Shown piece by piece: positions 17,990 to 24,546 of a stretch of DNA of 37,193 nt. The position numbers and the translations under genes were made by a program. The notes under the pieces were generated by a model. The model was given only the letters and a program-made list of their open reading frames with translations, was not told where the DNA came from and searched no databases. Each line of letters starts with the position of its first letter. Position 1 is the first letter of the stretch. This stretch comes from an uncultured Sutterella sp. GTDB lineage: Bacteria; Pseudomonadota; Gammaproteobacteria; Burkholderiales; Burkholderiaceae_F. Location of the stretch: contig CAJLGW010000007.1 of the NCBI GenBank assembly GCA_905206345.1, forward strand, positions 1 through 37,193, in the 5' to 3' direction.

Positions 17990-18967
17990 CTAGTCTAACG
18001 AAACAAGTCGATATTTGGGATTGCCCATTTTAAGTTCAGTCATCGCGGATATTTGTCTTAATCCTTGACGTGAAGCTATACGCTCTTCAAGAGGTTGGCG
18101 TTCATTTTCAGGAAGCGTTTTTACCCAATCTAAAGAAGCCTGATCAATGGCCAATATGTCCGTTGAAGCCAAAATTCCTAAATCTCGAGCAACGGGTGTT
18201 GCTGCAGACGTACCGGCACAATCACAGTCGACTGACATGTTACGAAGCACATTGACGTAGACGATTTTTCCGTTAAAGTGATCGACAATGGCCTTGCCTG
18301 CATCTGTCATGCGTTCAAGAAACGTTTCACCGGTTCCCCAACCCCTATGAATTTGCTCTTTACCTACGCGTCCGGTTGCACAACCAATCGCGATGTTTTT
18401 GAGGGAACCTCCAAAACCAGCCATTGCATGCCCTTTGAAGTGAGTGAAGACGAGCATAGAGTCGTAGTTCTCGAGGTGACTGCCGATATTAATGGATTTC
18501 AAATGCATGCCATTATTGACGGACCAATCTACGCCACCATCTTCATCCAAAATGTCCACTGGCGAGAAATCTCAACCGTTGATTTTGAGTGTCTGGCGAT
18601 GAGTACGTGTGTTTGAACGGTCTCCACCGTAAAGAGTATTCGTTTCAACAATTGTTGAATTGGGAAGAGTTTCTAGCACCGCTTTAACCCAGTCCCTTGG
18701 AAGAATATTGGGACCATTGGCCTCGCCCGTATGTAACTTCACGGCAATGTGACCGGTGAGCAAATTTTTAACGGCTGCAACAGATTCAACTAACCCGTCT
18801 GCTGAGAGTTTGGTTGTTTGATAAACCGTTGACTCAGAGGTAGCGTCAGCGGTGAATGCTTGGGTTAACGGCAAGGAGGTAAGAGTCATGCCTAACGTGG
18901 CCGTCAGGAACTCTCTACGATTCAAACCCTTAATTTGCTTATCGCGAGATACGGATTTGTCTAGCAT
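17990..18967 (-). pseudogene. DUF362 protein with Tat-type signal, interrupted by in-frame TGA
   Basis: Two fragments in the same frame (131 and about 194 residues) together give one complete DUF362 protein of about 325 residues. The single interruption is a TGA at 18574-18572, in the context I-N-G-stop-D-F-S-P-V-D. The start is well supported (CGGAG six bases before ATG). The N-terminus has a twin-arginine signal (LNRREFLTATLG) and a hydrophobic stretch. Later family motifs are intact: THFKGHAMAGFGGSLKNIAI, DCDCAG and DLGILASTDILAIDQASLDW. DUF362 proteins have unknown function and some are fused to ferredoxin domains; no ferredoxin domain is present here. A Trp codon (TGG) mutated to TGA is the simplest reading. 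The frame is otherwise undamaged, so the mutation is recent, or the stop is read through, or it is a sequencing error. Confidence 0.8.
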
Positions 18968-19161
18968 TGCATTCTCCGAATTTCAAGACTTTAGACATGG
19001 CCAACGGCTCTTCTAAAAATCATGATAAATGGGAAAGAACGTTGTCGTTTGCTGATTCAAGGCAGATTGTTGCCAAATTCAATCGCAGTGCAGATTGAGA
19101 TTGCGTTTACCTATTGAAAATGGCAGGTGCTTGATCGATGAACATTTCTGGGAATACAACG

Positions 19162-19188
19162 AAAATAGGGCTTCCCGAAGGAAGCCCT
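19162..19188 (-). terminator. Terminator of tRNA-Ser transcript
   Basis: AGGGCTTCC at 19167-19175 pairs perfectly with GGAAGCCCT at 19180-19188 around a four-base loop. On the minus strand it is followed by ATTTTC. It lies about ten bases beyond the CCA end of tRNA-Ser. Confidence 0.8.
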
Positions 19189-19198
19189 AAAAATTTTG

Positions 19199-19292
19199 TG
19201 GCGGAGAAGGAGGGATTCGAACCCTCGAAGCCCGTTTTAGCGAGCTTGCACCCTTAGCAGGGGTGTGCCTTCAGCCTCTCGGCCACTTCTCC
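19199..19292 (-). tRNA. tRNA-Ser (anticodon GCU)
   Basis: Minus-strand cloverleaf with acceptor GGAGAAG/CTTCTCC, anticodon loop CTGCTAA (anticodon GCU, plus 19256-19258), a long variable arm typical of serine tRNAs, T-loop TTCGAAT, discriminator G73 and an encoded CCA. It reads AGC and AGU codons. A partial copy of its 3' end occurs at 20735-20762. Confidence 0.95.
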
Positions 19293-19297
19293 GCACT

Positions 19298-19315
19298 TTT
19301 GAGTTTGCACTCAAA
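19298..19315 (-). other. Leader hairpin of tRNA-Ser transcript
   Basis: TTTGAGT and ACTCAAA form a perfect 7-bp stem; on the minus strand the loop is GCAA, a stable GNRA tetraloop. It lies between the promoter and the mature tRNA and may guide 5' processing. Confidence 0.4.
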
Positions 19316-19326
19316 TAAGAACACGC

Positions 19327-19355
19327 ATTTTATAAGACTTTTTATTATTTTTCAA
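19327..19355 (-). promoter_or_regulatory. Sigma-70-type promoter of tRNA-Ser
   Basis: On the minus strand TTGAAA (plus 19350-19355) is followed after exactly 17 bp by TAAAAT (plus 19327-19332). Both hexamers match the consensus in five of six positions. Predicted initiation is near 19320, about 28 bases before the mature tRNA. Confidence 0.7.
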
Positions 19356-19382
19356 GTTTGTCTAAGAGAATCTTATTGCCTC

Positions 19383-20597
19383 TCACTGCCAATTCGGTTG
19401 CAGTAAGAAATCTCTGATATTCATATGTTTGATGCCGTTTCGACTCATGTCAAAATCATCGAGCGTGACGACCAATTTTGGATAATTATCTTTGATGGCT
19501 TCGTAAACACCAAACTCGCGATTAATCGTATCATCAGAAGCAAGTAAGTAGGCAACTTGAATGTAAATGCGCTCATTTTGCTTATCGCAAACAAAGTCAA
19601 TTTCCTTGTCTCCGACCTTACCGACAGTGATCCTATAACCGCGACGACGTAACTCCATATAGACGATGTTTTCCAAGATGAGGTTCAAGTCCCGAAGGTT
19701 GCCGCCAAAGACGGCTTCGCGAATACCGTGGTCAGCCAAATAATATTTTTCGTTAACCGTCAGCAATTTTTTACCTTGTAAATCATTGCGCTTGACTTGG
19801 TAAAACAAATAAGCATCCATACCAGCTTTGATGTAATTAAATATCGTCTCCACGCCAACAGTTCGTTTCTCATTTTTTAGATATTTTGAGACTGTATTGG
19901 CAGAAAAGATGTTCCCAATATTGCTAGTCATATACGCAAAAATTCGTTCCAATAAATCAACATCTCGGATTTTTTTGCGCTTTACAATGTCTTTAAGTTC
20001 AACCGTTGTGTACAGATCATTGAGATATAAGTGAACGGCTTCAGGTTGATAGCGGAGGTTGCTTAAGTAAGGCATTCCACCAAAAATTAAATATTGTTTA
20101 AAACACTCTCGGTTATCGGCATCACTATTAATAGTGCGATAAAGTTCACAGAATTCTGCAAAAGAGAAGGGAGTAATTTCAAACTCCACGTAACGGCCGG
20201 ATAAGTGTGTAGCGAGCTCACCGGATAAAAGTTTCGCATTGGATCCTGTGACATAGATATCGCAGTCAATGTCGACTCTGAGAGAATTGATGCATTGCTC
20301 CCAATCGATGACTTCTTGAATCTCATCAAAGAACAAGTAGATTTTTCCATTGATTTGTTGTTTTCTCTTAATGATTTCGTCATAGAGCGCTTTCGCATTT
20401 TTCAAAGGCGCATTTTGAAAACTTTCAAAATTTAAATGAATAATCTGTTCGGGAGTCACCTCCGTCGCAAGTAACTCTTCTTGAATGAGTTGCAACATGA
20501 CTGATTTCCCACATCGACGAATGCCGGTGAGAACTTTGATGACCTCTTGGTTAAAAAAAGGTCGGATTTGTCGCATATAGCTTTCACGTTTGATCAT
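19383..20597 (-). CDS. AAA-type ATPase with C-terminal DUF4143 domain
   Basis: This 404-residue protein has a P-loop (GIRRCGKSVMLQ, K31), Walker B FFDEIQEV (D91, E92) and a sensor-like stretch TGSNAKLLSGELATHLSGRY near residue 117. The second half, from about residue 200, is the DUF4143 region, with LENIVYMELRRRGYRITVG and the nuclease-like pattern KEIDFVCDKQ near residue 330. Proteins of this kind are widespread in gut bacteria and archaea, are patchily distributed and have no established function. Base composition is lower in GC than neighbouring genes, which suggests recent acquisition. The start has AAGAGGGG upstream and a TATAAT -10 hexamer, embedded in a three-copy palindrome array. No partner gene or transposase is adjacent. 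Confidence 0.88.
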   Translation of the reverse strand: MIKRESYMRQIRPFFNQEVIKVLTGIRRCGKSVMLQLIQEELLATEVTPEQIIHLNFESFQNAPLKNAKALYDEIIKRKQQINGKIYLFFDEIQEVIDWEQCINSLRVDIDCDIYVTGSNAKLLSGELATHLSGRYVEFEITPFSFAEFCELYRTINSDADNRECFKQYLIFGGMPYLSNLRYQPEAVHLYLNDLYTTVELKDIVKRKKIRDVDLLERIFAYMTSNIGNIFSANTVSKYLKNEKRTVGVETIFNYIKAGMDAYLFYQVKRNDLQGKKLLTVNEKYYLADHGIREAVFGGNLRDLNLILENIVYMELRRRGYRITVGKVGDKEIDFVCDKQNERIYIQVAYLLASDDTINREFGVYEAIKDNYPKLVVTLDDFDMSRNGIKHMNIRDFLLQPNWQ

Positions 20598-20620
20598 CTT
20601 AACCCCTCTTATTTTTTTTT

Positions 20621-20713
20621 TCGATTATATCTGAATAAAATCATGAATATTCATTTTTGTCAGTTATACCTGAAAGAATTTGTATAAATTGTATTTTTAT
20701 CAGATATGACTGA
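20621..20713. repeat. Three evenly spaced 14-bp palindromic repeats upstream of the ATPase gene
   Basis: Three related 14-mers are visible: TCGATTATATCTGA (20621-20634), TCAGTTATACCTGA (20660-20673) and TCAGATATGACTGA (20700-20713). Their starts are 39 and 40 bp apart, nearly four helical turns, so they face the same side of the DNA. Copies two and three share a longer extension ending GAAAGAA. The first copy contains the ATPase -10 hexamer (TATAAT on the minus strand, plus 20624-20629). A perfect palindrome, ATGAATATTCAT at 20643-20654, sits between the first two. This is the layout of an operator array for a cooperative regulator, or of tandem promoters. Confidence 0.65.
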
Positions 20714-20734
20714 AAGAAAAGTATGGCAAGACTA

Positions 20735-20762
20735 TGTGGCGGGAAGGAGGGATTCGAACCCT
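20735..20762 (-). repeat. Displaced partial copy of tRNA-Ser 3' end
   Basis: The 28 bases match 19197-19225 (the T-arm, acceptor 3' strand and CCA of tRNA-Ser, plus two flanking bases) with a single one-base deletion. They lie in the same orientation. Sequence beyond 20762 no longer matches a tRNA, so this is a fragment and not a gene. The pair of repeats encloses the tRNA-Ser body and the ATPase gene. Confidence 0.75.
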
Positions 20763-20833
20763 GGTAAGTGACGAACTTGCTGAGTTGATTGTTTTCTGCG
20801 CAGAGAATTTTCAAAAGTTTGAGAGAAAAATAG

Positions 20834-20862
20834 TTGATACTCTTTAGGTTCGTTTCAAATAT
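20834..20862 (+). promoter_or_regulatory. Possible alr promoter
   Basis: TTGATA (20834-20839) is followed by 17 bp and AAATAT (20857-20862). The -35 is good and the -10 weak; TATAAG three bases further is an alternative with poor spacing. Confidence 0.3.
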
Positions 20863-20938
20863 AAGCGTCGTCCATATTTCAGTAAAGAATCGTTGTTTTA
20901 TCATTTTCGATTGGATGGAATTAATTAGGGAGTCGATG

Positions 20939-22027
20939 ATGTCTCGACCAATCAAAGCAACGATTCACATAAATAGTCTTCGTCATAACGTCGCCAAAAT
21001 GAAAGAGTTGGCTAATGGTCGTTTTCTCTGGGCGGTGGCAAAGGCCGATGCTTATGGTCATGGGTTAGAGCGAGTGATTGATCCTTTTTCTGAAGCGGAC
21101 GGTTTAGCCATTATTGATATTGCCGACATCAAGAGGGCTCGTCGCGCCGGTTGGACAAAACCGATCTTATTACTTCAAGGTTTTTTCGATGAAGAGGGGT
21201 TGTCTGTCATTGAAAAACTCGAGGCAGAAGTTGTTATCCATAACGAAGAATCTCTGGCCATATTGGAACAAAAAGCCCCGTTTAAAGAGTTAAAAGTTCA
21301 TATCAAAATCAATTCCGGAATGAATCGCTTCGGCTTCTTACCCGAAGAGGAACTGCGAGTTCGACAAAAGCTTCAGTCCATTGAAGGCGTGAAAGTCATG
21401 GGGGTCGTCACGCATTTTGCCAATTCTTGCCCAAAGTTTGACTATGGTGGCCCGGTATCGGTTAAAGAGCAAATGCAACGCTTGGGTGAAATTGCCACCA
21501 GAAAAGAAGGGGCGTGTTTTGCAAATTCTGCAGCATTGTTGTGGTTACCCGAGTGCGGGGGAGATGCCGTTCGAGCTGGTATCAGTCTTTATGGGATCAG
21601 TCCAGAGCCGGGCGTCTCGAGTGACTCTTTGGACATAAAACCGGCCATGACATTGAGTTCAAAAATTTTGGCTATTCAAACGATTGCTCCGGGTGAAGCC
21701 GTGGGTTACTGCAGTCGTTTTATTGCTCAACGCGAAAGTCGCATTGCCGTGGTTGCCTGTGGATTTGCCGATGGCTATATGAGAGGCACGGCTCAAGGCA
21801 CGCCGGTTTGGGTTGAAGGTCAGTTTGCTCCCATTGTGGGCAATATCGCCATGGACGTGATGACAATCGACGTTACAGACATTCCCGAAGCAAAGGTGGG
21901 CAGTGATGTTGAGCTCTGGGGTGAGCATATTCATGTCGAAGACTTGGCAGCAAGAGCCGGAACCATTGCCGCGGAAATCACGTGCGCATTGACGAAAAGA
22001 GTGTCGGTCGTGACCGATGAAAATTAG
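20939..22027 (+). CDS. alr: Alanine racemase
   Basis: This 362-residue PLP enzyme interconverts L- and D-alanine and supplies D-alanine for peptidoglycan. The PLP lysine is K35 in VAKADAYGHGL and the second catalytic residue is the tyrosine (Y257) in EAVGYCSRF. INSGMNRFGF and AGISLYGISPE are further family motifs. The start is set at ATG 20939 (MSRPIKATIHI) because AGGGAG lies six bases upstream and because the family begins there. An ATG three bases earlier is possible, while the longer open frame back to 20834 is not supported. The gene stands alone, and upstream sequence includes the tRNA-Ser fragment. Confidence 0.94.
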   Translation: MSRPIKATIHINSLRHNVAKMKELANGRFLWAVAKADAYGHGLERVIDPFSEADGLAIIDIADIKRARRAGWTKPILLLQGFFDEEGLSVIEKLEAEVVIHNEESLAILEQKAPFKELKVHIKINSGMNRFGFLPEEELRVRQKLQSIEGVKVMGVVTHFANSCPKFDYGGPVSVKEQMQRLGEIATRKEGACFANSAALLWLPECGGDAVRAGISLYGISPEPGVSSDSLDIKPAMTLSSKILAIQTIAPGEAVGYCSRFIAQRESRIAVVACGFADGYMRGTAQGTPVWVEGQFAPIVGNIAMDVMTIDVTDIPEAKVGSDVELWGEHIHVEDLAARAGTIAAEITCALTKRVSVVTDEN

Positions 22028-22502
22028 GAAAAATCGAAGTTTTTCTCTAAAATTTTTCAACTTTTTAATTTAAATCAAAAAAGTAATTTGCCGACAATTT
22101 TTAAATTCAATTTTTAACGAGTATTTTGCAACTTGTTGAATTCATGGAAGTATTTTCAAATCTACAAAGAATGTCGTATGAGGAATTTGTCTTAAGAAAG
22201 ATAATTTAAAGTGCTCATGTAGGGGCCCGAAAGCGACTAATCCACTCGTTTTCGAATAATCAAAATTACCTAACTCACAGCATTTATCAACGATTTCTCG
22301 ACAATTTGTGCGATTTATTCTTATTTTTTCTGTTTTTTGCGTAAGTTGTCTAAGTTTCTCACATTCATAAACTTCTCCCTAATGCACCCGATGAGGCGCA
22401 CGAGCCAAAACAAACAAAAGAATTGATTTTGAGCTTTGCGATTTCAAGGGAAAGGTGTTTTAAAGATTAAATTTTGAAAGAGCTCTTTCTAAGGAGAATA
22501 AG
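22028..22502. other. 475-bp AT-rich intergenic region before binding-protein gene
   Basis: No gene is recognised in this region. It is strongly AT-rich, with several short poly-T and poly-A runs. A hairpin with a 9-bp stem (one G-U pair) can form from CGAAAGCGA at 22229-22237 and TCGTTTTCG at 22247-22255; no U-tract follows it. No known riboswitch class is recognised. The last bases contain the AAGGAG ribosome binding site of the binding-protein gene. Confidence 0.4.
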
Positions 22503-23246
22503 ATGAAGCTCAAGTTACATACCGCATTGTTGGCTGCCGTTGTTGCATCAGTGGGTTTTTCCTCCGTGGCAAACGCCCAAAAGGTTTATCAAGTGGGCTC
22601 TAATATGGCTTTTGCCCCCTTTGAGTTTGTCGAAAACGGTAAACCCGCCGGTTTTGATATGGAATTGATTACGGCGATTATGAAGAGTCAAGGCTACGAA
22701 GTCGAACTCAACAATTTGCCTTTTGACGGTCTCATTCCTGCTCTTCAAGCCGGCACGATTGACATCGCAATGTCCGGTATGACGATTACGGAAGCTCGTA
22801 AGAAACGCATCTACTTCTCTGAACCTTATTACGATAACGGTTTGGTCGTGATGGTTCGTGCAGCCGACAAGAAAAAATACGCAAAAATCGATGATGTCAA
22901 GGGTGTGACGCTTTGCGCTCAAATTGGTACGACGGGTGCTATCACGGCTCAACAGATGAGTGGTAAGAAGGTGAAACTCTTCAATAATGGCCCCGAAGCT
23001 TTCTTGGAGCTCAATAACAAGGGTTGCGAAGCCGTTATTCACGATAAGCCCGTGGTTAACTACTACGTTGCCAAGCGTGGCGGAAAAGGCCTTGTCGTAT
23101 TGCCGGGTCAACTCAATAGCGAAAAGACCGGTATTGCCATCATGAAGGGCAATGACAAACTTTTGAAGATCGTTAACGACGGTCTTAAAAAGGTTAAGGC
23201 CAACGGTGAATACGATCGCCTCTACAAGAAGTGGTTCGGCCAATAA
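22503..23246 (+). CDS. Periplasmic amino-acid-binding protein of an ABC transporter
   Basis: This 247-residue protein has a clear Sec signal peptide (MKLKLHTALLAAVVASVGFS, cut near VANA-QKVY). It has the SBP family 3 pattern: VGSNMAFAPFEFVENGKPAG, GFDMELITAI, LQAGTIDIAMSGMTITEARK, then FSEPYYDNGL. It should bind a polar amino acid such as glutamine, arginine or histidine in the periplasm. The ligand cannot be fixed by eye. AAGGAG lies six bases before ATG. No permease or ATPase gene is adjacent, so it is an orphan binding protein that must use components encoded elsewhere. It ends at a strong terminator. Confidence 0.92.
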   Translation: MKLKLHTALLAAVVASVGFSSVANAQKVYQVGSNMAFAPFEFVENGKPAGFDMELITAIMKSQGYEVELNNLPFDGLIPALQAGTIDIAMSGMTITEARKKRIYFSEPYYDNGLVVMVRAADKKKYAKIDDVKGVTLCAQIGTTGAITAQQMSGKKVKLFNNGPEAFLELNNKGCEAVIHDKPVVNYYVAKRGGKGLVVLPGQLNSEKTGIAIMKGNDKLLKIVNDGLKKVKANGEYDRLYKKWFGQ

Positions 23247-23260
23247 TCGCGAGTGGTAAG

Positions 23261-23305
23261 AAAAATGCCAAATAGATTGAAAAATCAACTATTTGGCATT
23301 TTTTG
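23261..23305. terminator. Terminator between binding-protein gene and P1 peptidase gene
   Basis: The long stem AAAAATGCCAAATAG with CTATTTGGCATTTTT, extended by TTGA/TCAA near the loop, is flanked by A and T runs and can work on both strands. The genes on either side converge. Confidence 0.9.
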
Positions 23306-23319
23306 TAACCAGATAAAAA

Positions 23320-24402
23320 TTAAGCAAGCTTATTGTGCTTTTTGACCATTTCCATCACTTGATCAATCGGTAAACCCTTAATGACCTTACCGTTGTAGGT
23401 GGGGGTGTCTTCACCGGCAAAAAGGGAATTAATGATGGCTTCTTCCGTGGCTTCGATCGTAGCCATAAAGATCGGCGTCATGTCATCGTTGCGAACCACT
23501 TCCATGGCTTGCTTTTGCAAGGCTTCGGCCTTATGCGGGATACGCATGGCTTTATTGGTGGAGAAGGCAACGACAAAGTCACCGGAACCGTTAGAGGCAA
23601 CGCCGCCGGATTTGGCCAAACCCATAAAAGCGCGTTTGGCAACGCGTTCAAGGTTACGGGCTTCAAGCGGAGCGTCGGTAGCCACAATCATCATGATGGA
23701 GCCGTCTGCGCACTCCAATTCTTTTTGATAGGGATAGCCACCCAAGGCACGACCGATTTCAACCCCATTGACGTTTAAAAGACCGCCGAAGTTGGACTGA
23801 ACGAGAACGCCGATGGTGTAGCCGCCCATGTTGTCTGGCAACTTACGAGAGGCCGTACCGATACCACCCTTAAAGTTAAAGGCTTTGGTACCCGTGCCGG
23901 CACCCACACCACCTTCTTCCACGGGGCCGCTCTTGGCGTTTTCAAGAGCAGCGCGAACGTGTTCGGGCTTGACAAAGCGAGCACGGATGTCGTTAATCGT
24001 GCCGTCGTTGGTTTCGCCCACAAGGCAGTTAATCGAGCGCACATCATCGTTATCTTCAAACGCAAACGTGTAATCAATGAGGCCGTCAATGGCGCTTGCC
24101 AAATTCAACGTATTCGTTAAAACGATCGGCGTTTCAAGGTTCCCCAATTCTTTGACTTGCGGGTAGCCCACCATTTTGCCAAAGGCATTGCCCAAGAAAA
24201 TGCCGCAAGGCACCTTGTTTTTAAAGATATTTTCAGAGTGCGGGATGATGGCCGTGACGCCCGTACGCATACCGACAGAATCATCAATTAACGTGGTTTG
24301 ACCCACGAGGACACCGTCAACGTCGGTAATGGCATTGTGGGTACCGGTTTTCAAAACACCGATTTCAATACCCAGTTCACGAGGACGTAATTTTTTGGTC
24401 AT
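23320..24402 (-). CDS. P1-family (S58, DmpA-like) aminopeptidase
   Basis: This 360-residue protein resembles DmpA, an N-terminal-nucleophile aminopeptidase that cleaves itself and then removes N-terminal residues, including D-amino acids or beta-linked residues in related enzymes. The expected self-cleavage site is G234-S235 in CADGSIMMIVATDAPLEARN. GAGTGTKAFNFKGGIGTASR near residue 167 and VLTNTLNLASAIDGLID near residue 94 are further family motifs. No signal peptide is seen, so it is cytoplasmic. GGAG precedes the ATG. It is transcribed alone, between the valS terminator and the terminator at 23261. The substrate is unknown. Confidence 0.88.
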   Translation of the reverse strand: MTKKLRPRELGIEIGVLKTGTHNAITDVDGVLVGQTTLIDDSVGMRTGVTAIIPHSENIFKNKVPCGIFLGNAFGKMVGYPQVKELGNLETPIVLTNTLNLASAIDGLIDYTFAFEDNDDVRSINCLVGETNDGTINDIRARFVKPEHVRAALENAKSGPVEEGGVGAGTGTKAFNFKGGIGTASRKLPDNMGGYTIGVLVQSNFGGLLNVNGVEIGRALGGYPYQKELECADGSIMMIVATDAPLEARNLERVAKRAFMGLAKSGGVASNGSGDFVVAFSTNKAMRIPHKAEALQKQAMEVVRNDDMTPIFMATIEATEEAIINSLFAGEDTPTYNGKVIKGLPIDQVMEMVKKHNKLA

Positions 24403-24494
24403 CTTGGCACTCCAAAAGAAAAAAATGGGAACGGTTTAATGTAACACTTTTTGCAAGAGAGTTCGGAAAAATAAGGGTAAAAACGGAGGGTAAG

Positions 24495-24528
24495 AAAAAG
24501 CCCGAAATCGACATTTGATTTCGGGCTT
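24495..24528 (-). terminator. Terminator of the pepA-holC-valS operon
   Basis: AAGCCCGAAATC (24498-24509) pairs perfectly with GATTTCGGGCTT (24517-24528), and TTTTTC follows on the minus strand. It lies about 20 bases after the valS stop. Confidence 0.9.
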
Positions 24529-24546
24529 TAAGCAGAAACCTAAAGA

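Noticed and set aside
18572..18574. Selenocysteine at the DUF362 TGA
   Set aside because: No SECIS-like hairpin with a suitable apical loop follows the codon, no sel gene is visible, and the position is not a cysteine site in what I recall of the family.
19197..20762. Standard integrative element with attL and attR at tRNA-Ser
   Set aside because: The second repeat lies upstream of the tRNA, not on its 3' side, and no integrase is present. It is reported as a fragmentary repeat instead.
22028..22060. Possible terminator after alr (GAAAAA/TTTTTC)
   Set aside because: The six-pair stem contains a single G-C pair and is not convincing as a terminator.
22229..22255. Riboswitch in the long leader of the binding-protein gene
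   Set aside because: Only one simple stem-loop is visible, and no conserved core of the glycine, lysine or SAM riboswitch classes is recognised.
22548..23288. 246-codon minus-strand frame opposite the amino-acid binding protein gene
   Set aside because: The plus-strand gene has a signal peptide, family motifs and a strong ribosome binding site; the opposite frame is a shadow.
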